Source: Tetrahymena elliotti 4EA
Lineage: Eukaryota; Ciliophora; Oligohymenophorea; Hymenostomatida; Tetrahymenidae
Reading direction: 5' to 3'
Length of the DNA: 64,000 nt
NCBI GenBank assembly: GCA_000231825.2
Contig: JH720298.1
Span: 1,183,452-1,247,451 of the forward strand
The notes under the pieces are model-generated. The model searched no databases, was not told where the DNA came from, and saw only the letters and a list, made by a program, of their open reading frames with translations. Below, piece by piece: positions 24,571-36,647 of this stretch; within the stretch, counting starts at the first letter, position 1; the number at the start of each line of letters is the position of its first letter. Both the position numbers and the translations under genes were made by a program.

Positions 24571-27500
24571 TAAAAAAAAACATGTAATTTATTTCGTAAT
24601 CCTTTTCTTATGCAAATCAAAAAGAATTTACATTAAATTTGATTCATTTTTAAATTAATTGCAAAGCAAATTGTTATTTTTATCCTACAATATTTTTTTA
24701 AATAACTGTCTAAATAATAGTTATTATTATTTCTATTCAATCTTCTTTATTTAGAATTTCTTACATTTCAAACAATAATTAATACATTAATTGTTTCTCT
24801 CAAACACAAATTATCTTCGAGTTGTTTACTCTTATTTTTTTCCTTTACACATCGCTTTATAAATTAATTAAGAAAAAAAACAAAGTTTTTAAAAATTCTC
24901 AAGCTTTCTTACTGCTTAATTTTAATTGATTCATTTATTCATTCATTCTTGAATTCAGTTCAGTTCAATTCAATCACCCAAATCTAATTATTAATTTATT
25001 TATTTAAATAACAAGAAGTCTTATTTCAAGATCTACATTTCCTCTTTTCTGAATTCATGCAAATAAGCTTGATTTAATAATTGTTTAAGTATTATTTGTA
25101 TAGATAGGCACAAAAGGCAATTTATTTTATTAACATCGATTGAATCATACTACTTTTCTAGGCTTTGAACTTAATATTTTGTTCTACGTTTTTGTATTTA
25201 CTTGTATTCTTTCCTTTTTATTGAAGTGAGAGATTCAAATAATTTTTCATGATATTATATTTTTTATTCACAAAATCCCATTTAAAACATCTTTTTGAAA
25301 TCCTTTTCTTATCTCTCTATTTTAGATCACACGCACTTGTCATTCGCCTCATTTAATATCTTTCTTAATTTTTACATAAGATTGCTATATTCCCTATTTT
25401 ACTTTAACACCTCATTTTTTTACTTATTTTATCAAGTTAGCTAATTAAACTGTAAGCTCGAACGATTGATTATATTTCAAAAAATTATATTTTTATTTAA
25501 TTATTAATATGGTTGCCAGCCTTAATAGCCTCAAAATAAAGAAGGAAAATGAGGTAATTTCAACTAGAAAAATAATTTGCTACCCATCGCTTAAACTTTT
25601 ACTTAATCCATTCAATTAATTATTCAAAATATTCATTTTTTTCTACATTTATTTATCATCATCAATATTACTTTTTGATTATATTCTTATTAAAGTTTTT
25701 AGCAACATCAAAAAAAAACAAAATAATTTGCTAATTCATCTTCCAAAAAATATTGCCAAAAATTAAACAATTAATGAAAATTAGACAAAAAATACTTCTT
25801 CAACGGCTTGATTAAAAATAATCTTGCATTCATTCTTAATTTTTAGGATTTTAAGGGTCACACTTTTCCTTCAATCTTTCTTTGCTAAATCATAAAAGTT
25901 TAAAAATAAAAGAAAACGATGAATGAGTTGAGCGAATTTTGATTTACTTTCAAGAATGTAATCTTGTCTAAGTTAAACGAAAGCAGATAGAATTTATTAT
26001 TGATCTATTTATCAAAAATTTATCTTTTGTTTGTAATTAATTTCAATTTATGGATGATAAACAAATTATAATACAATTTTTCTAAAATTAAATAATCTTA
26101 TTCTTTTCCCCCAACATTCTGGTTAAAAGCTTTGTTTATTAACACAAACATTATAAAATTTAGCTATTATGAAGGAAATAAACTATGGAATTAATTATTT
26201 TTAACAATTATTAGCCCCAAAAATTAAATTTCTGTCATCCTTAGATTTTAAGAAAGTAATCTTTTTAATAATTACTGATTGAAAAATAGAAAAATAAATT
26301 CAAAACAAAACAATTAATTAATTTTGTCAATTTTAATTTAACTGTAAAATTTAATTAAGAGATGCACATCTTACAAATTCATATTTACTTTCAATAAATA
26401 AAGTACAAATCTTAATATTTTTGAGTTTTTTTATTTTTTTTCTTCAATTTCTTACACTCTTACCCAATAAATACTATAAATCATTTATCCCTTACAATTC
26501 TATATTTAAAATGATCTTTCTACATCATAATTTATTTATCATCAGATTTTATCAAAATTTACATTTCTTCACCTATCAAAACTCCTGAATTACTAAAATT
26601 ATTGTCGTCAATTAATATTCTAACATTTCAAGAGATTGATTGAAAAATTTGATTTGCAAACTATTCTTTTAACCATTCCATTTTAATACCTGATTTTCAT
26701 AACTATAAAAAATATCCTCAAATTCATGTTTTTAAAAATAAAAATTGCATTTTGTAAAATAATTCATTTGTTTAACATGAATTTTTTGGTATGTGGTAGT
26801 TAACAAATTATTTTGATTCACTATTTTTTTAAAAAAAATACTAAATCTATTTATTTTACATCATCGAATATTATGATGCTCAAATTATATCCCACAAAAT
26901 GAGGCTCATAATCTCTTTAAAAGATAACCATAATCCTTTTATTATTATTATTAATACATCACTCAAAATTTGGAAAAATTTAAAATATACTTATAATTTT
27001 TTTCTTCTCATATTATTTATTAATTAATACTTGAATTACTGCAATTTCTCTCTTCAACACAAAATATTTAAATAAAAAATTTGGTATGTTTATCTTAAAT
27101 TTTTGTAATGATTTGGCTTAGCTTCTATATCTAATAAATTCTTAAAAAAGAAAATTTAGCAATATATTTATTTCAACCAGCTATTTTAATTACTGTCTTA
27201 AAATATAATTAAAATAATAAAGGTATTTACTATTCCCAAATTTTATTTCATACTTCTTTCTGTTTGAGAAACAAAAGAATCTGTAAAATTTATTTGATTT
27301 TAAACAGTATAAAATCAGCTAAAATTCAAAGATGAAAGGTAGTTTTGTGGAAATTGTAGTTTTTAAATAGAATATAATGATAAACTTATTTAAATTTGCT
27401 ATTTTTTGTATTTTATTGTATGAAGTTCTTAATCAAATGAAAATATAATAATTAATTGTTTTTAACTAAATACTTATTAAATTATAAAATTAGCAATTTA

Positions 27501-29004
27501 CACTTGGAAAAAATGAAGATTAATTCATTAATAATTTTAAATGCAGTGTTACTTTATCAACTAAGATAAAACATATTAAATAAAATCATAGCTTTTTTTA
27601 GTTCTACATAATTATTAATTTTTTTAGGATTTTAATGTAATATTTTTTTATTCTTCATCAAAATATAAAACATCTCTACAAACTTATTTAGATTTTGTTT
27701 TCAAATTATTAAAAATTTATTTTTTCCTTCATTTTAATCTGACCAAAATTAAAATTATTTATTTTATTTACATTTATACAGTTGAATGTTGAATAAATAA
27801 AATTATTTTTACTCAATTAAAAAGAAGTACATTTAATAATTTATCAAATAGTTTTAAATAATTGCTTTTTATATTATTTTAAACCTTTTCATTTAAAAAT
27901 AGAAAAATAATTTAATAAAATTAAGTTTAGTGTCTTATGATAAGAAGAAGGGCAAAAATTTATGTGATTTAATAATTAAATGTTAATTAGAGAAAATAAA
28001 ACAATAAAAATTTCTCCTTCATTTATTTTTTAAAAATTAAAATAATAAAAAGTAAATGATTTTAATTTTTTTGAATCGTTTTTTTTCAGAACCACCAAAA
28101 ATAAACTGAAAATCAAATTTTCTGTAATAAAACTTTTTACAACTAAATTTTACATTTTTAGGCTAAGTTTGCCAAATATTTTAAATTTCAATACTAAAAA
28201 AGTGTTAAGTTTTTTAGCATTTTTTACCTTTTTTATTAATTATTATTTTATTCAACTTTTCATTAACAAAATTAAAAAAACTTATTATTTAATTTAAATT
28301 ATGTTAAATTCCTAAAAATAGAGTTTCAAAAAACATAATAGTGTAATTTTATTAAAAAATTAGAGTTGTGTATGTTAATAAAATTTAAAAAAATGTAATT
28401 TTTTTAGTAAATAAAGTAAATTTATTAAATGACTTAAGGATTTTGTTAAAAATTGTTTCCTGAGAAGGACTTTGATAGAATGTAAATTCAAATTTTTTAC
28501 TGTTGATTGGAACAAATTTGTAATAGATAATTGATTCTTTTATGTTGTGGATTTAATTAAAAAACAAGAAAATAGATGAATTTGCATTCAGTTTAATTTC
28601 TTGTTCAGTTGATTAAAATAACTCAAGATGATTATCTTTTTCAGTAATCTTTGAGTAGTTTAAGGGAATTATTAAAAAATATTAAAATTTAATAAGACAT
28701 TTTTTTATTTAAAAATCTAATTATTTTTTTAAGCCTTTTTTCTAGCTGATAAGGGGGATAGTAAGAGTTAGTAAAATTAATATTTTCAATAAAATTTGAC
28801 TTTATTAATTATTATTGATTTAAATGTTTTAAAATTTGAATTAACTCTAACAAAATATTTTGTTATTTCTTGCAAAGTAAACATGAACTTTACATATTGA
28901 GATGGATCATTAATTATATTAAATAAATTATTAATTAATAACAAAAAATAAGTAAGTAAGTAATAGAGATAAATAAATACAAAGAGGATTTTTCAAAAAT
29001 TAAT
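24571..29004. other. long A+T-rich spacer, no gene seen
   Basis: About 4.4 kb of very A/T-rich sequence. One isolated G+C-richer start, ATGGTTGCCAGCCTTAATAG at 25509 followed by a GTAATTT donor-like site, could be a first exon, but I found no matching downstream exon. AGTA runs near 28.95 kb. Confidence 0.55.
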
Positions 29005-29780
29005 ATGTAAATAGCTGCTTACCAAAAAATTAAGTAAGCTTCAAATAATATATGTAGCATTCAAGTAATAGCAGGTTTTATTTAATAATAAAAAAACTGT
29101 TTATATCGTGAGATTCTGCAAAGTACTGATAGCTCAATAACTAACGAAGCTGAATGCTTTCATCATTATCAAAATAACTTTTTAAGAATTCAAACAGAAT
29201 CAACATCTGGCCTGACTAATGACTCTATGAATTAAAAGCATGATAGTAAGGCTATTCTCAGCTTTTTGGATTATTTTATTGAATTTATTTAACTTAAAAA
29301 TAAATTTTAGGCTTTCAAACCTCAGAGATGGTAATAGACGTGATGAGTGAAGTAGAGAGTAGTGACGATTTTGAAGAAAAATAAGACGTTTTGGAATTTT
29401 TAGGGAAAAACAAACTAAATGTTTACAAAAATATTTTGTATGCATTTAACAAACACATACATAGTTGTCAAGATAGTCAGCTTATGTTATAGTATGAATC
29501 ATTTACTTTAAATTGGAGCTTTTAACACATATAAAGAAGAGTCAGCTAAAATTTGAGAGATAATGTAAGGCCAAGCTTGAAATTTAGAAATCTACTGAAA
29601 AGCTAAAATTTAAAATAAATATTTATTCATTTTCTGCAAAATATAGATAAATTTTGGTTAAAAGATTCTAAAATAAAAGATAAAGAAGTTTATAATAATT
29701 CTATATCTCTTCTTTTAAAGGGCTATGAGCATGGCACACTTATTAAAAACATATAATACTATAGAAAAAACAAGAAATGA
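29005..29780 (+). CDS. array family copy B, hypothetical protein (236 aa)
   Basis: Exons 29005-29245 and 29311-29780 (65-bp intron with canonical GTAAGG donor, phase 1) total 237 codons. The domain reads NVYKNILYAFNKHIHSC, NWSFQHIQRRVSQNLR, LKFRNLLKSQNLKQIFIHFL, then DKFWLKDSKIKDKEVY and a basic C-terminus. An acidic segment (EVESSDDFEEKQD) precedes it, as in copy A. The N-terminal 80 residues, encoded by the first exon, are polar and diverged. With A it forms the intron-containing subgroup. No known domain is recognised. Confidence 0.8.
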
Positions 29781-32700
29781 AATCAAAAAAATTTAAATAA
29801 TTTCTTTTTTATTTATTATCACAGATAACCTTAAAGAATAAAATAATTTCAGGACCTAAATAATAAAACATAAAAAAATAAAAATAATATTATATAAATA
29901 CTAAAAAATAAATTTATAACTCATTTAAAGGAAATCAGCTATCCATAACTAATAACTTCATTCTAGCATTCTAAATTAAAGCATACCATTTTAAAGAATA
30001 TAAGTTAAGAAGATACAGGCAACTCCCAGATAAAACTTAAAAAATAATTTTAAATTCTTATCATAAAAACAATAACAATACATAAAAGCTAAGTATTTTC
30101 GTGGAATTTTTCTAACATTCTTAGATAATTTTACTTCATTTTTTGTATTTTTCCAAGATTTATTAATTTTACTAAATCTATTTCAGCTTCTTGAAAAATA
30201 AGATTTTAAAAATGATGTTAGTATAAATTTATATCTATCCTTTATTTAATTCTATCTAAATTAAAATATTTTCCATTTACTATGTCATTTTACTTTACAA
30301 TTTTACAGCCTTTCTCATTTTTAATAAATTGGATTGGATGGTTTAATTAATCTGGTAGACCATTTAATTACAAAGATAAATACAACAAATAATTATTTAA
30401 ACTCATTAATTGAAACAGGTAAACAAAAAAAAATGAATATTCTATACTTAAAAGTCTTTCTTCATAAACCAATTTTACAAAATATTATGTTTGCAAAACC
30501 ATGCTCATTTTTACTTAAAATTGTCTACAATTGCACTTTTTAAAATTATTACTTAAATTCTAAGTAAATTTATTTAGTATGATTATGTGTACCTCAATAT
30601 GATATTATGTTACATATATTTAAGATAGGAAATGCTATTTATATTTTAATTCCCCAAAAATTATTTCAAAAATATTTTTGACTCCAATGAAATCAGAAAA
30701 AATTAATAAAAATAATTGAAAAAACATTCCGAGAAAAATAATATTTCAGCTAATTTTTATTTATTCATGATTGTTAATAGAAGTACTTTTTGCTGTTTTT
30801 AAAAGTAATATGAATGCCTTCAAAAATTTTCTTTTAATCAATAAAAAATTGTTCTCTAAACTAAAAATTTTTTCTTCTGGCATAGATAATTTTGTATCTT
30901 TTTTTTCAGTGAATCTAAATTAGTTAAAATTTTCAGTTTGCTATTGACTTAACATGAGTAGAAATGCCTATGTTTTTCACCATAAAAAAAAAGATTTTTC
31001 TTTATTAATAGAAAGAATAGTTTAACAAATCAAATTTTTCAAGTAAAAAATAAATGTTTAATGATAAATATTGGTTAAATTTAATATAAATATTCCAAAA
31101 TATTGTTCAATGCTTTCTATTTTTACTAAATAACTATTTAATTTACATATACGAAATATTAATAACTTGATTTCATTTAAAGTGAATACTTCTTTTTATC
31201 AGCTTGTTAAATATTTTCTTTATTAAATAAATTACGCATATCTAATTTTTTTAAGTTTTGTAAAGATATTTATGTTCAAAAACTTACATTTTTTTATTTT
31301 AAAAATTAAATATTTTATTGTTAATTTTATTAACTATTTCATCTTTCTATGTTTTTTGTTAATTGAATTTTACAAAAACTCGTTCAGTCTCATTCGAAAA
31401 ATTAAATCTAATGTTATTTAAAGATTATTTTCTATTAATTAATAGATATATCATGAAAAATTATTTAAAAAAATTCATCTAATAGTTTTTACATTATAAA
31501 TTAAGTAGAAATAGGGGGTTATTATCTTCTTTATAAATTTTTTAGAAGATTTATTTTCTTCTTCTTTTGGAATAAAAATGATCAATTCTAAATGAATAAA
31601 AAATTGATGATTCCCACCTTAATTATTGTTTTATCAATTTTTGTTTAATCATTTATCTTTATTAAAATCAAATTTTTAAAATCACCATCAAAAAATCTTT
31701 GCAGCTTTTTAAAGAATAAGTATTGAATAAGAAAATGATTAACTTTAGACAGTTTTTCTTAATAAAAGAAATTTATTAGATTGAGGTTTAATTTAGTGAA
31801 ATAAGTATTTTTAATTTAACGATAATCATGCTAAGCAACCTCCAAACCAAAAGAAAACAAAGTTAAATTTTAAAAAATTAATTGTCCTTCTTTATTTACA
31901 ACATACTATTTAACCTGTGTTATTTGAAGAGCAGATTTTTTCGTATTAAATTGATAATAAATATACTTTATTAATATAAATATCATAAAATATTTTTTAT
32001 GAAATTCATATTGAAAGAAACAGAAAGAAACATAACTAAATAAATTTAAATAGATCAAATCAAATAATTTAATAAATCATCTTTTGATTATTATTTTTCT
32101 ATCTAATTAATATTGATTATTTAGGAATGAGTAAGTAACGAAGTAAAAAAAAGCATTCCATTAAAATTTTTATATAATAAATAAATTTAGCGAAATTTAT
32201 AACATTATTGATTTTAATTCGAGAAATCTAAAGTTAAATTATTTTTATGGTTTTTTGTTTTTAAACACTTTTGTGAAAAAAAGTTCAGTTTTTGGAGAGG
32301 CTTGAAATCAAAGATTTCAATATTACCTTTCTATATGATTAATTAAGAGATAAATATTGGTTTTAAATTGATTACCTTTTTCTATTACTTTGTAATTTAA
32401 AAATCCTATTATCAAATAAGAAAAAAATCTAATATAGAAAAATAATGAATTGATAGTTTCTTAGCCATAAAATATATTCAATTTAACTTCTTTTACTTGA
32501 TTTTTGATCAATCTGTATATATCTGCATCTAAAAAAACAATTATTTTCCTAAAGAATTTAAATGATTTTAAGCTTTATCTAATTATATAACACTCCTCAT
32601 TGTTATTTGAACCAATAATAGTATAGTAAAATATTTTAATTTTTTTGTTTACCTATTATTGTGATTGAGTTTTTATTGTTAAACATTAATATATTCCTTT

Positions 32701-32869
32701 TATCTATTAAAAAAATCAAAAGAATATCTAAAAAAGATTACAGATTTTGAAATGAATTATGATTCAAGTGATATTGAGTTATTCATAGAGGGGGAAAAAA
32801 ATTGTAAAAATAAATTACAAAAAAATCAAAATTTATTAAAATTGACAGAAAAAAATCTGATCATCAATC
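29781..32869. other. A+T-rich spacer, no gene seen
   Basis: Contains a TGA-free frame of 333 codons at 29581-30582 whose product is hydrophobic with no motif, no ATG near its beginning and no compositional change. I regard it as chance. Confidence 0.55.
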
Positions 32870-33523
32870 ATGATTAAAAGAAGAGCGAATTACTTGGTAA
32901 TTTCAATAAAAACATAAAATGTTTAAAAAGTTTAAATAATTACAATCAACAATGAGCTCCGATGCAAATACAAGACTTTTATGAAATAAAACGTTTAAAA
33001 TGATTGCTTAAAATCATATAAATAATACTTAAACACCTTTAGAAACCAACTAGATTTATCTTGCTAATAAATAACATAAGAAGAAACAACCTAAAAGAAT
33101 TATCTAACTGAATAGAAAGAATAGATTGACAATTTTTTAGATCATAACAAAGGAAATATTTACAAAAATATTTTAAAAAGTTTCAAAAAACATATTAAAA
33201 CTTGCTAAAATCCTGATTTACAAGTAAAATATGAGAATTTAATATAAAATTAATGGAAATTTTCAATGATTAAAAGAAGAATCAATTAGTTGTTAAAGAC
33301 TGATAGCAGATCCAATCTAAAACTAAAGAATCTACTAAAAAATGAAAAAATATCTAAAATATTTATCTATTACTTGGAAAATTCAGAGTCATTTTACCTT
33401 CAAAACTCCAAGTTATAAAACAAAGATGAATACAAAACCTATATTTGGCTGATTTTAAAAGCGAATTAGCAAAATTTACTTGTTTAAAACACTTAACACT
33501 ATCGCAAAAAAAAATAATATTGA
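32870..33523 (+). CDS. array family copy C, hypothetical protein (217 aa)
   Basis: A single exon of 218 codons. The N-terminus MIKRRANYLVIS and the RCKYK motif match copies D-H. The central part has SYKQYLNTFRNQLDLS; the domain has NKGNIYKNILKSFKKHIKTC, IKRRINQLL, LKNLLKNEKISKIFIYYLEN and a YRKKK tail. In the otherwise conserved ELWL position it reads SFYL, so the Trp is replaced by Tyr. A perfect 11-bp hairpin begins at the last base of the stop codon. No membrane segment or signal peptide. Confidence 0.83.
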
Positions 33524-33551
33524 TCTATCTATTATTATTAAATAGATAGAT
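33523..33551 (+). other. perfect 11-bp inverted repeat after copy C
   Basis: ATCTATCTATT pairs with AATAGATAGAT around a 7-base loop, starting at the final A of the TGA. Further ATCTATCTA runs follow within 50 bp. It could be a 3'-UTR structure or a cruciform. No U-tract context makes it a bacterial-style terminator. Confidence 0.5.
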
Positions 33552-35996
33552 ATACCAATTATTGTTTAATATCTATCTACATCTATAAAATGTTAGAAAC
33601 TTAAATTGAGTTTTAATACTTATCTCTTGAATTTTAATCATTTTAAAGCTTTATCTTAATTAAGGATTATTTAAGAATATCTAGAATTTTGTATGCTTTT
33701 TAAATTTTACTTTAAAATAATTGATTTGTAGGCTTTTCTTTCAAATTAATATTTTGATATTTTCTTCCCAGATTTTATCTTCTAATTTTTCTAATATTAA
33801 ATGGAATAATCTTTCTTTTTTACTCAAAGAGAAATAATGAATTTAATAACTGTATCTGTGAGCATGATTTTGTTTTATCTAAAATTAATAAAATTTTAAT
33901 GTAAATAAAATGTTATTTGATAGTAAATTTTAGTTGTGATATATAACAAGAAACTAATATTTGTCAAAATTTAATCTATCATTTAAAATTTTCTATATTA
34001 TTTTCTGATTAGTTAAAGGCATCATTTCATTAGGATCTTTAAAATTCATAAGACATCATTTATTGAAATAAATATCTAATAATTAACAAAAGAAAAATTT
34101 TTTATCTTGGCTTTATTATATTTCTATACTTCATTAAGCATTTTTACACTTCTATTTTTCGATCAAAAATCAAAGTTTGGGTGACAATTTAAAAAAATAT
34201 TTCATAATTTTAAAAATATTTTAAATTTAGGTCAATAAATCATCAAAATGAAGTTTTAATATTTGAATAAGGATGATGCTAACTATTTGATTTTACATCA
34301 TCATTATTATTAATTGATATAAAATTAAAATCCAAGCTTTATTAAAATACTAAAGTATGAAAATACTCCTTTTCTTTAATAATTTACAAAAATTTAAAAT
34401 GTTTATAAAAGATTTAAATAAATGAGTTTAGAGTCCGAATAAGCAAAATTATTTTACTTTGGTTTTTTTCTAACAGATAGATAGTTTGAATCAAATAAAA
34501 TTAAAAGTTATATGAAAAAAATCTAAACTAATTTATCTTATTAATACAAAAGAATGAATTACAATCTAAACTATTAATTGAGTCCATACATTCTTATATT
34601 AGCTAATCATTAAATAATATTAATTTGAAAGAGCAAGTATGTTCTTAATGATACTCAAAATAAGTATGAATATCATTTTAAATATGACAAAAGATTAATC
34701 AAAAATACAATTTCAAAATTAATATGTTGGAACTATATTTTATATTAAAATTCATGATCATTTTTATCCTTTTCCAGCTATAATGAAAAAAATAAATAAA
34801 TGAATTTAAAAAGAATCTAAAATAAGATCCCTGCTTTTAAATAAGTGAAATCTGATTAAAAACATTATTTTATTGTATTTTTTTTTGTTGCTTATTTACA
34901 ATATCAATAAAAATTAAAATAATTGATCATAATTTTTCAAAGGTTATCTAGAAAATTTTGACTTTCGTAAAAAGAAGTAAAAAAAAATCTATAAGATAGA
35001 TTGTATAAAATATAAGATGATCTAGCAAAAAATAGATCAAGAGACCCAAAATTATTAAATTAATTCATTAAAAATTTATCCCTGTAAACCTAATCCTAAT
35101 AGGATTGAATCTTAGGATTCACATCTATATATAATATTTATTTAGGGTTTCTATTTAAAAAACACAGAAGAGATCAAAAGAAAATTAAAGTAATGAGGGA
35201 CTATGACTCTAAAAGATAGATAAAGCGCTTAATTTCCAAAAAAAAATTATATAATCGTTAATTAAAGAGAAAGTAAATTTTAATTAAATAAAAATTATTT
35301 TATTTTAAAAAGGATTTGGAGAGTAGTTTTTGCAAATTAATAAATTGTTGTTGTCTGTTTCTTTAAATTTGAAAATAATATCTTTGTTTTTTTTTTTGAA
35401 ACATGTATTAAAGATAGGGTAGGAAGAGTTGGGGTTGGAACAAATTATTTCAATCTAATTTGATCAGTGAAAAATATTGATATTTAATAATAAACTGTAA
35501 TTAAAAGCAACATTACTAACAAAGATCAGTTTTTATTAAAGATACTCTCTGAAACTGGGGCATAGAAGCCTTTTAATCATTGAATTTGAATTATTTAACT
35601 CTTATCTTATTTTTAGCAATCTCTGAGTTTATAAGACAGAATAAATTCCTAGATATACTATTAGGTTATAGCCTAATATTAAAAATAATTTATACAGCTT
35701 TTTATAAAATTTTCAATAACCAACCATTTTTGAAATAATTAGCATTTATTGTTTATCTTTTTTTTGAGTAAAAAAGTCAATGTTAAATATTTTTTCTTTA
35801 GATCAGATTAAAAATTAAATTATTAAATTAGAGGGGAAAAAACAGATAGAAAGAGAGAATGATGAGATATTATTACATATATGTATGTATGACTCAATAT
35901 ATTTTGAAATAAGGAAAATTAAATTTAATTGAAATTATAAAAATATATAAAAGAAAGAATTACTAACAAAAAATAATCATAAAAAAGTTGAAACAA
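33552..35996. other. spacer; right part belongs to the D/E duplication
   Basis: A/T-rich. From about 35.0 kb it resembles the flank of copy E. A 68-codon frame at 34422-34628 (begins MSLESEQAKLFYFGFF) has protein-like composition but no support and is not called as a gene. Confidence 0.5.
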
Positions 35997-36647
35997 ATGA
36001 TAGAAAGGAGAGCTAATTTCTTGTTTATATCATAGAAAGGATAAAATGTTAAAAATATTTAAATAATGATTGATGTAAGTAGATGCAAAATTAAGACTAT
36101 TGTAGAGTCTAATGAAGGTAACTTTTCATCATATAAAGAGTACTTAAAAGCCTTTAGTAATTAACTTAATCCATTAAAATAAATGATAAACTAAGAAAAA
36201 CATTTTATAAATCATAATAATAATAATAACATGAAGTTGGAAGAAAATATTTTTAATTTCATTGAAAAAAGCAAAGGAAATATTTACAAAAATATTTTAA
36301 AAAGCTTTAAAAGGCATATTAAAAGCTGCTCAAAACTTAATTTGTAAAAGAAATATTAAGAATTAATTAAAAACTAATGGAGCTTCTAGTAAATAAAGAG
36401 AAGAGTCAATTAAATATTAAAAATTGATGGTCGATATAATCTAAGAATGAAGAACTTACTAAAAAATGAAAAATTATCTAAAATATTTATCTATTATCTG
36501 CAGAATTCAGAAGAACTCTGGCTTCAAAACTCCAAGCTATAAAATAAGGAAGAGTATAAGAACAATATCTTAATAATTTTAAAAGCTAACTCATAGAATT
36601 TGTTTGTTTCAAACACTTAACATTACTACAAAAAAAAGAGAGATTGA
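35997..36647 (+). CDS. array family copy D, hypothetical protein (216 aa)
   Basis: A single exon of 217 codons. It starts MIERRANFLFISQKG, has SYKEYLKAFSNQLNP and an NHNNNNNM asparagine run, then ENIFNFIEKSKGNIYKNILK and the family domain, with IKRRVNQILKIDGRYNLR, KNLLKNEKLSKIFIYYLQN and EELWLQNSKLQNKEEYK. It ends in a Lys/Arg-rich tail. Copy E is its closest relative, and the two lie in duplicated flanks. It is basic and probably helical. Location and role cannot be inferred. Confidence 0.85.

Noticed and set aside
25509..25553. Possible first exon starting ATGGTTGCCAGC with a donor-like GTAATTT
   Set aside because: No downstream exon with protein-like composition or matching phase could be found.
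28940..28965. AGTAAGTAAGTAA run considered as telomere-like
   Set aside because: It lacks the G-rich ciliate telomere unit (GGGGTT); it is a plain short tandem repeat.
29581..30582. TGA-free frame of 333 codons on the + strand
   Set aside because: No ATG near its start, no motif, composition like spacer. With only one stop codon and extreme A+T, frames of this length are expected by chance in a window of this size.
34422..34628. 68-codon frame and a continuation after its TGA
   Set aside because: Short, with an in-frame stop interrupting the best-looking part, and no conservation in the duplicated flank of copy E that I could confirm.
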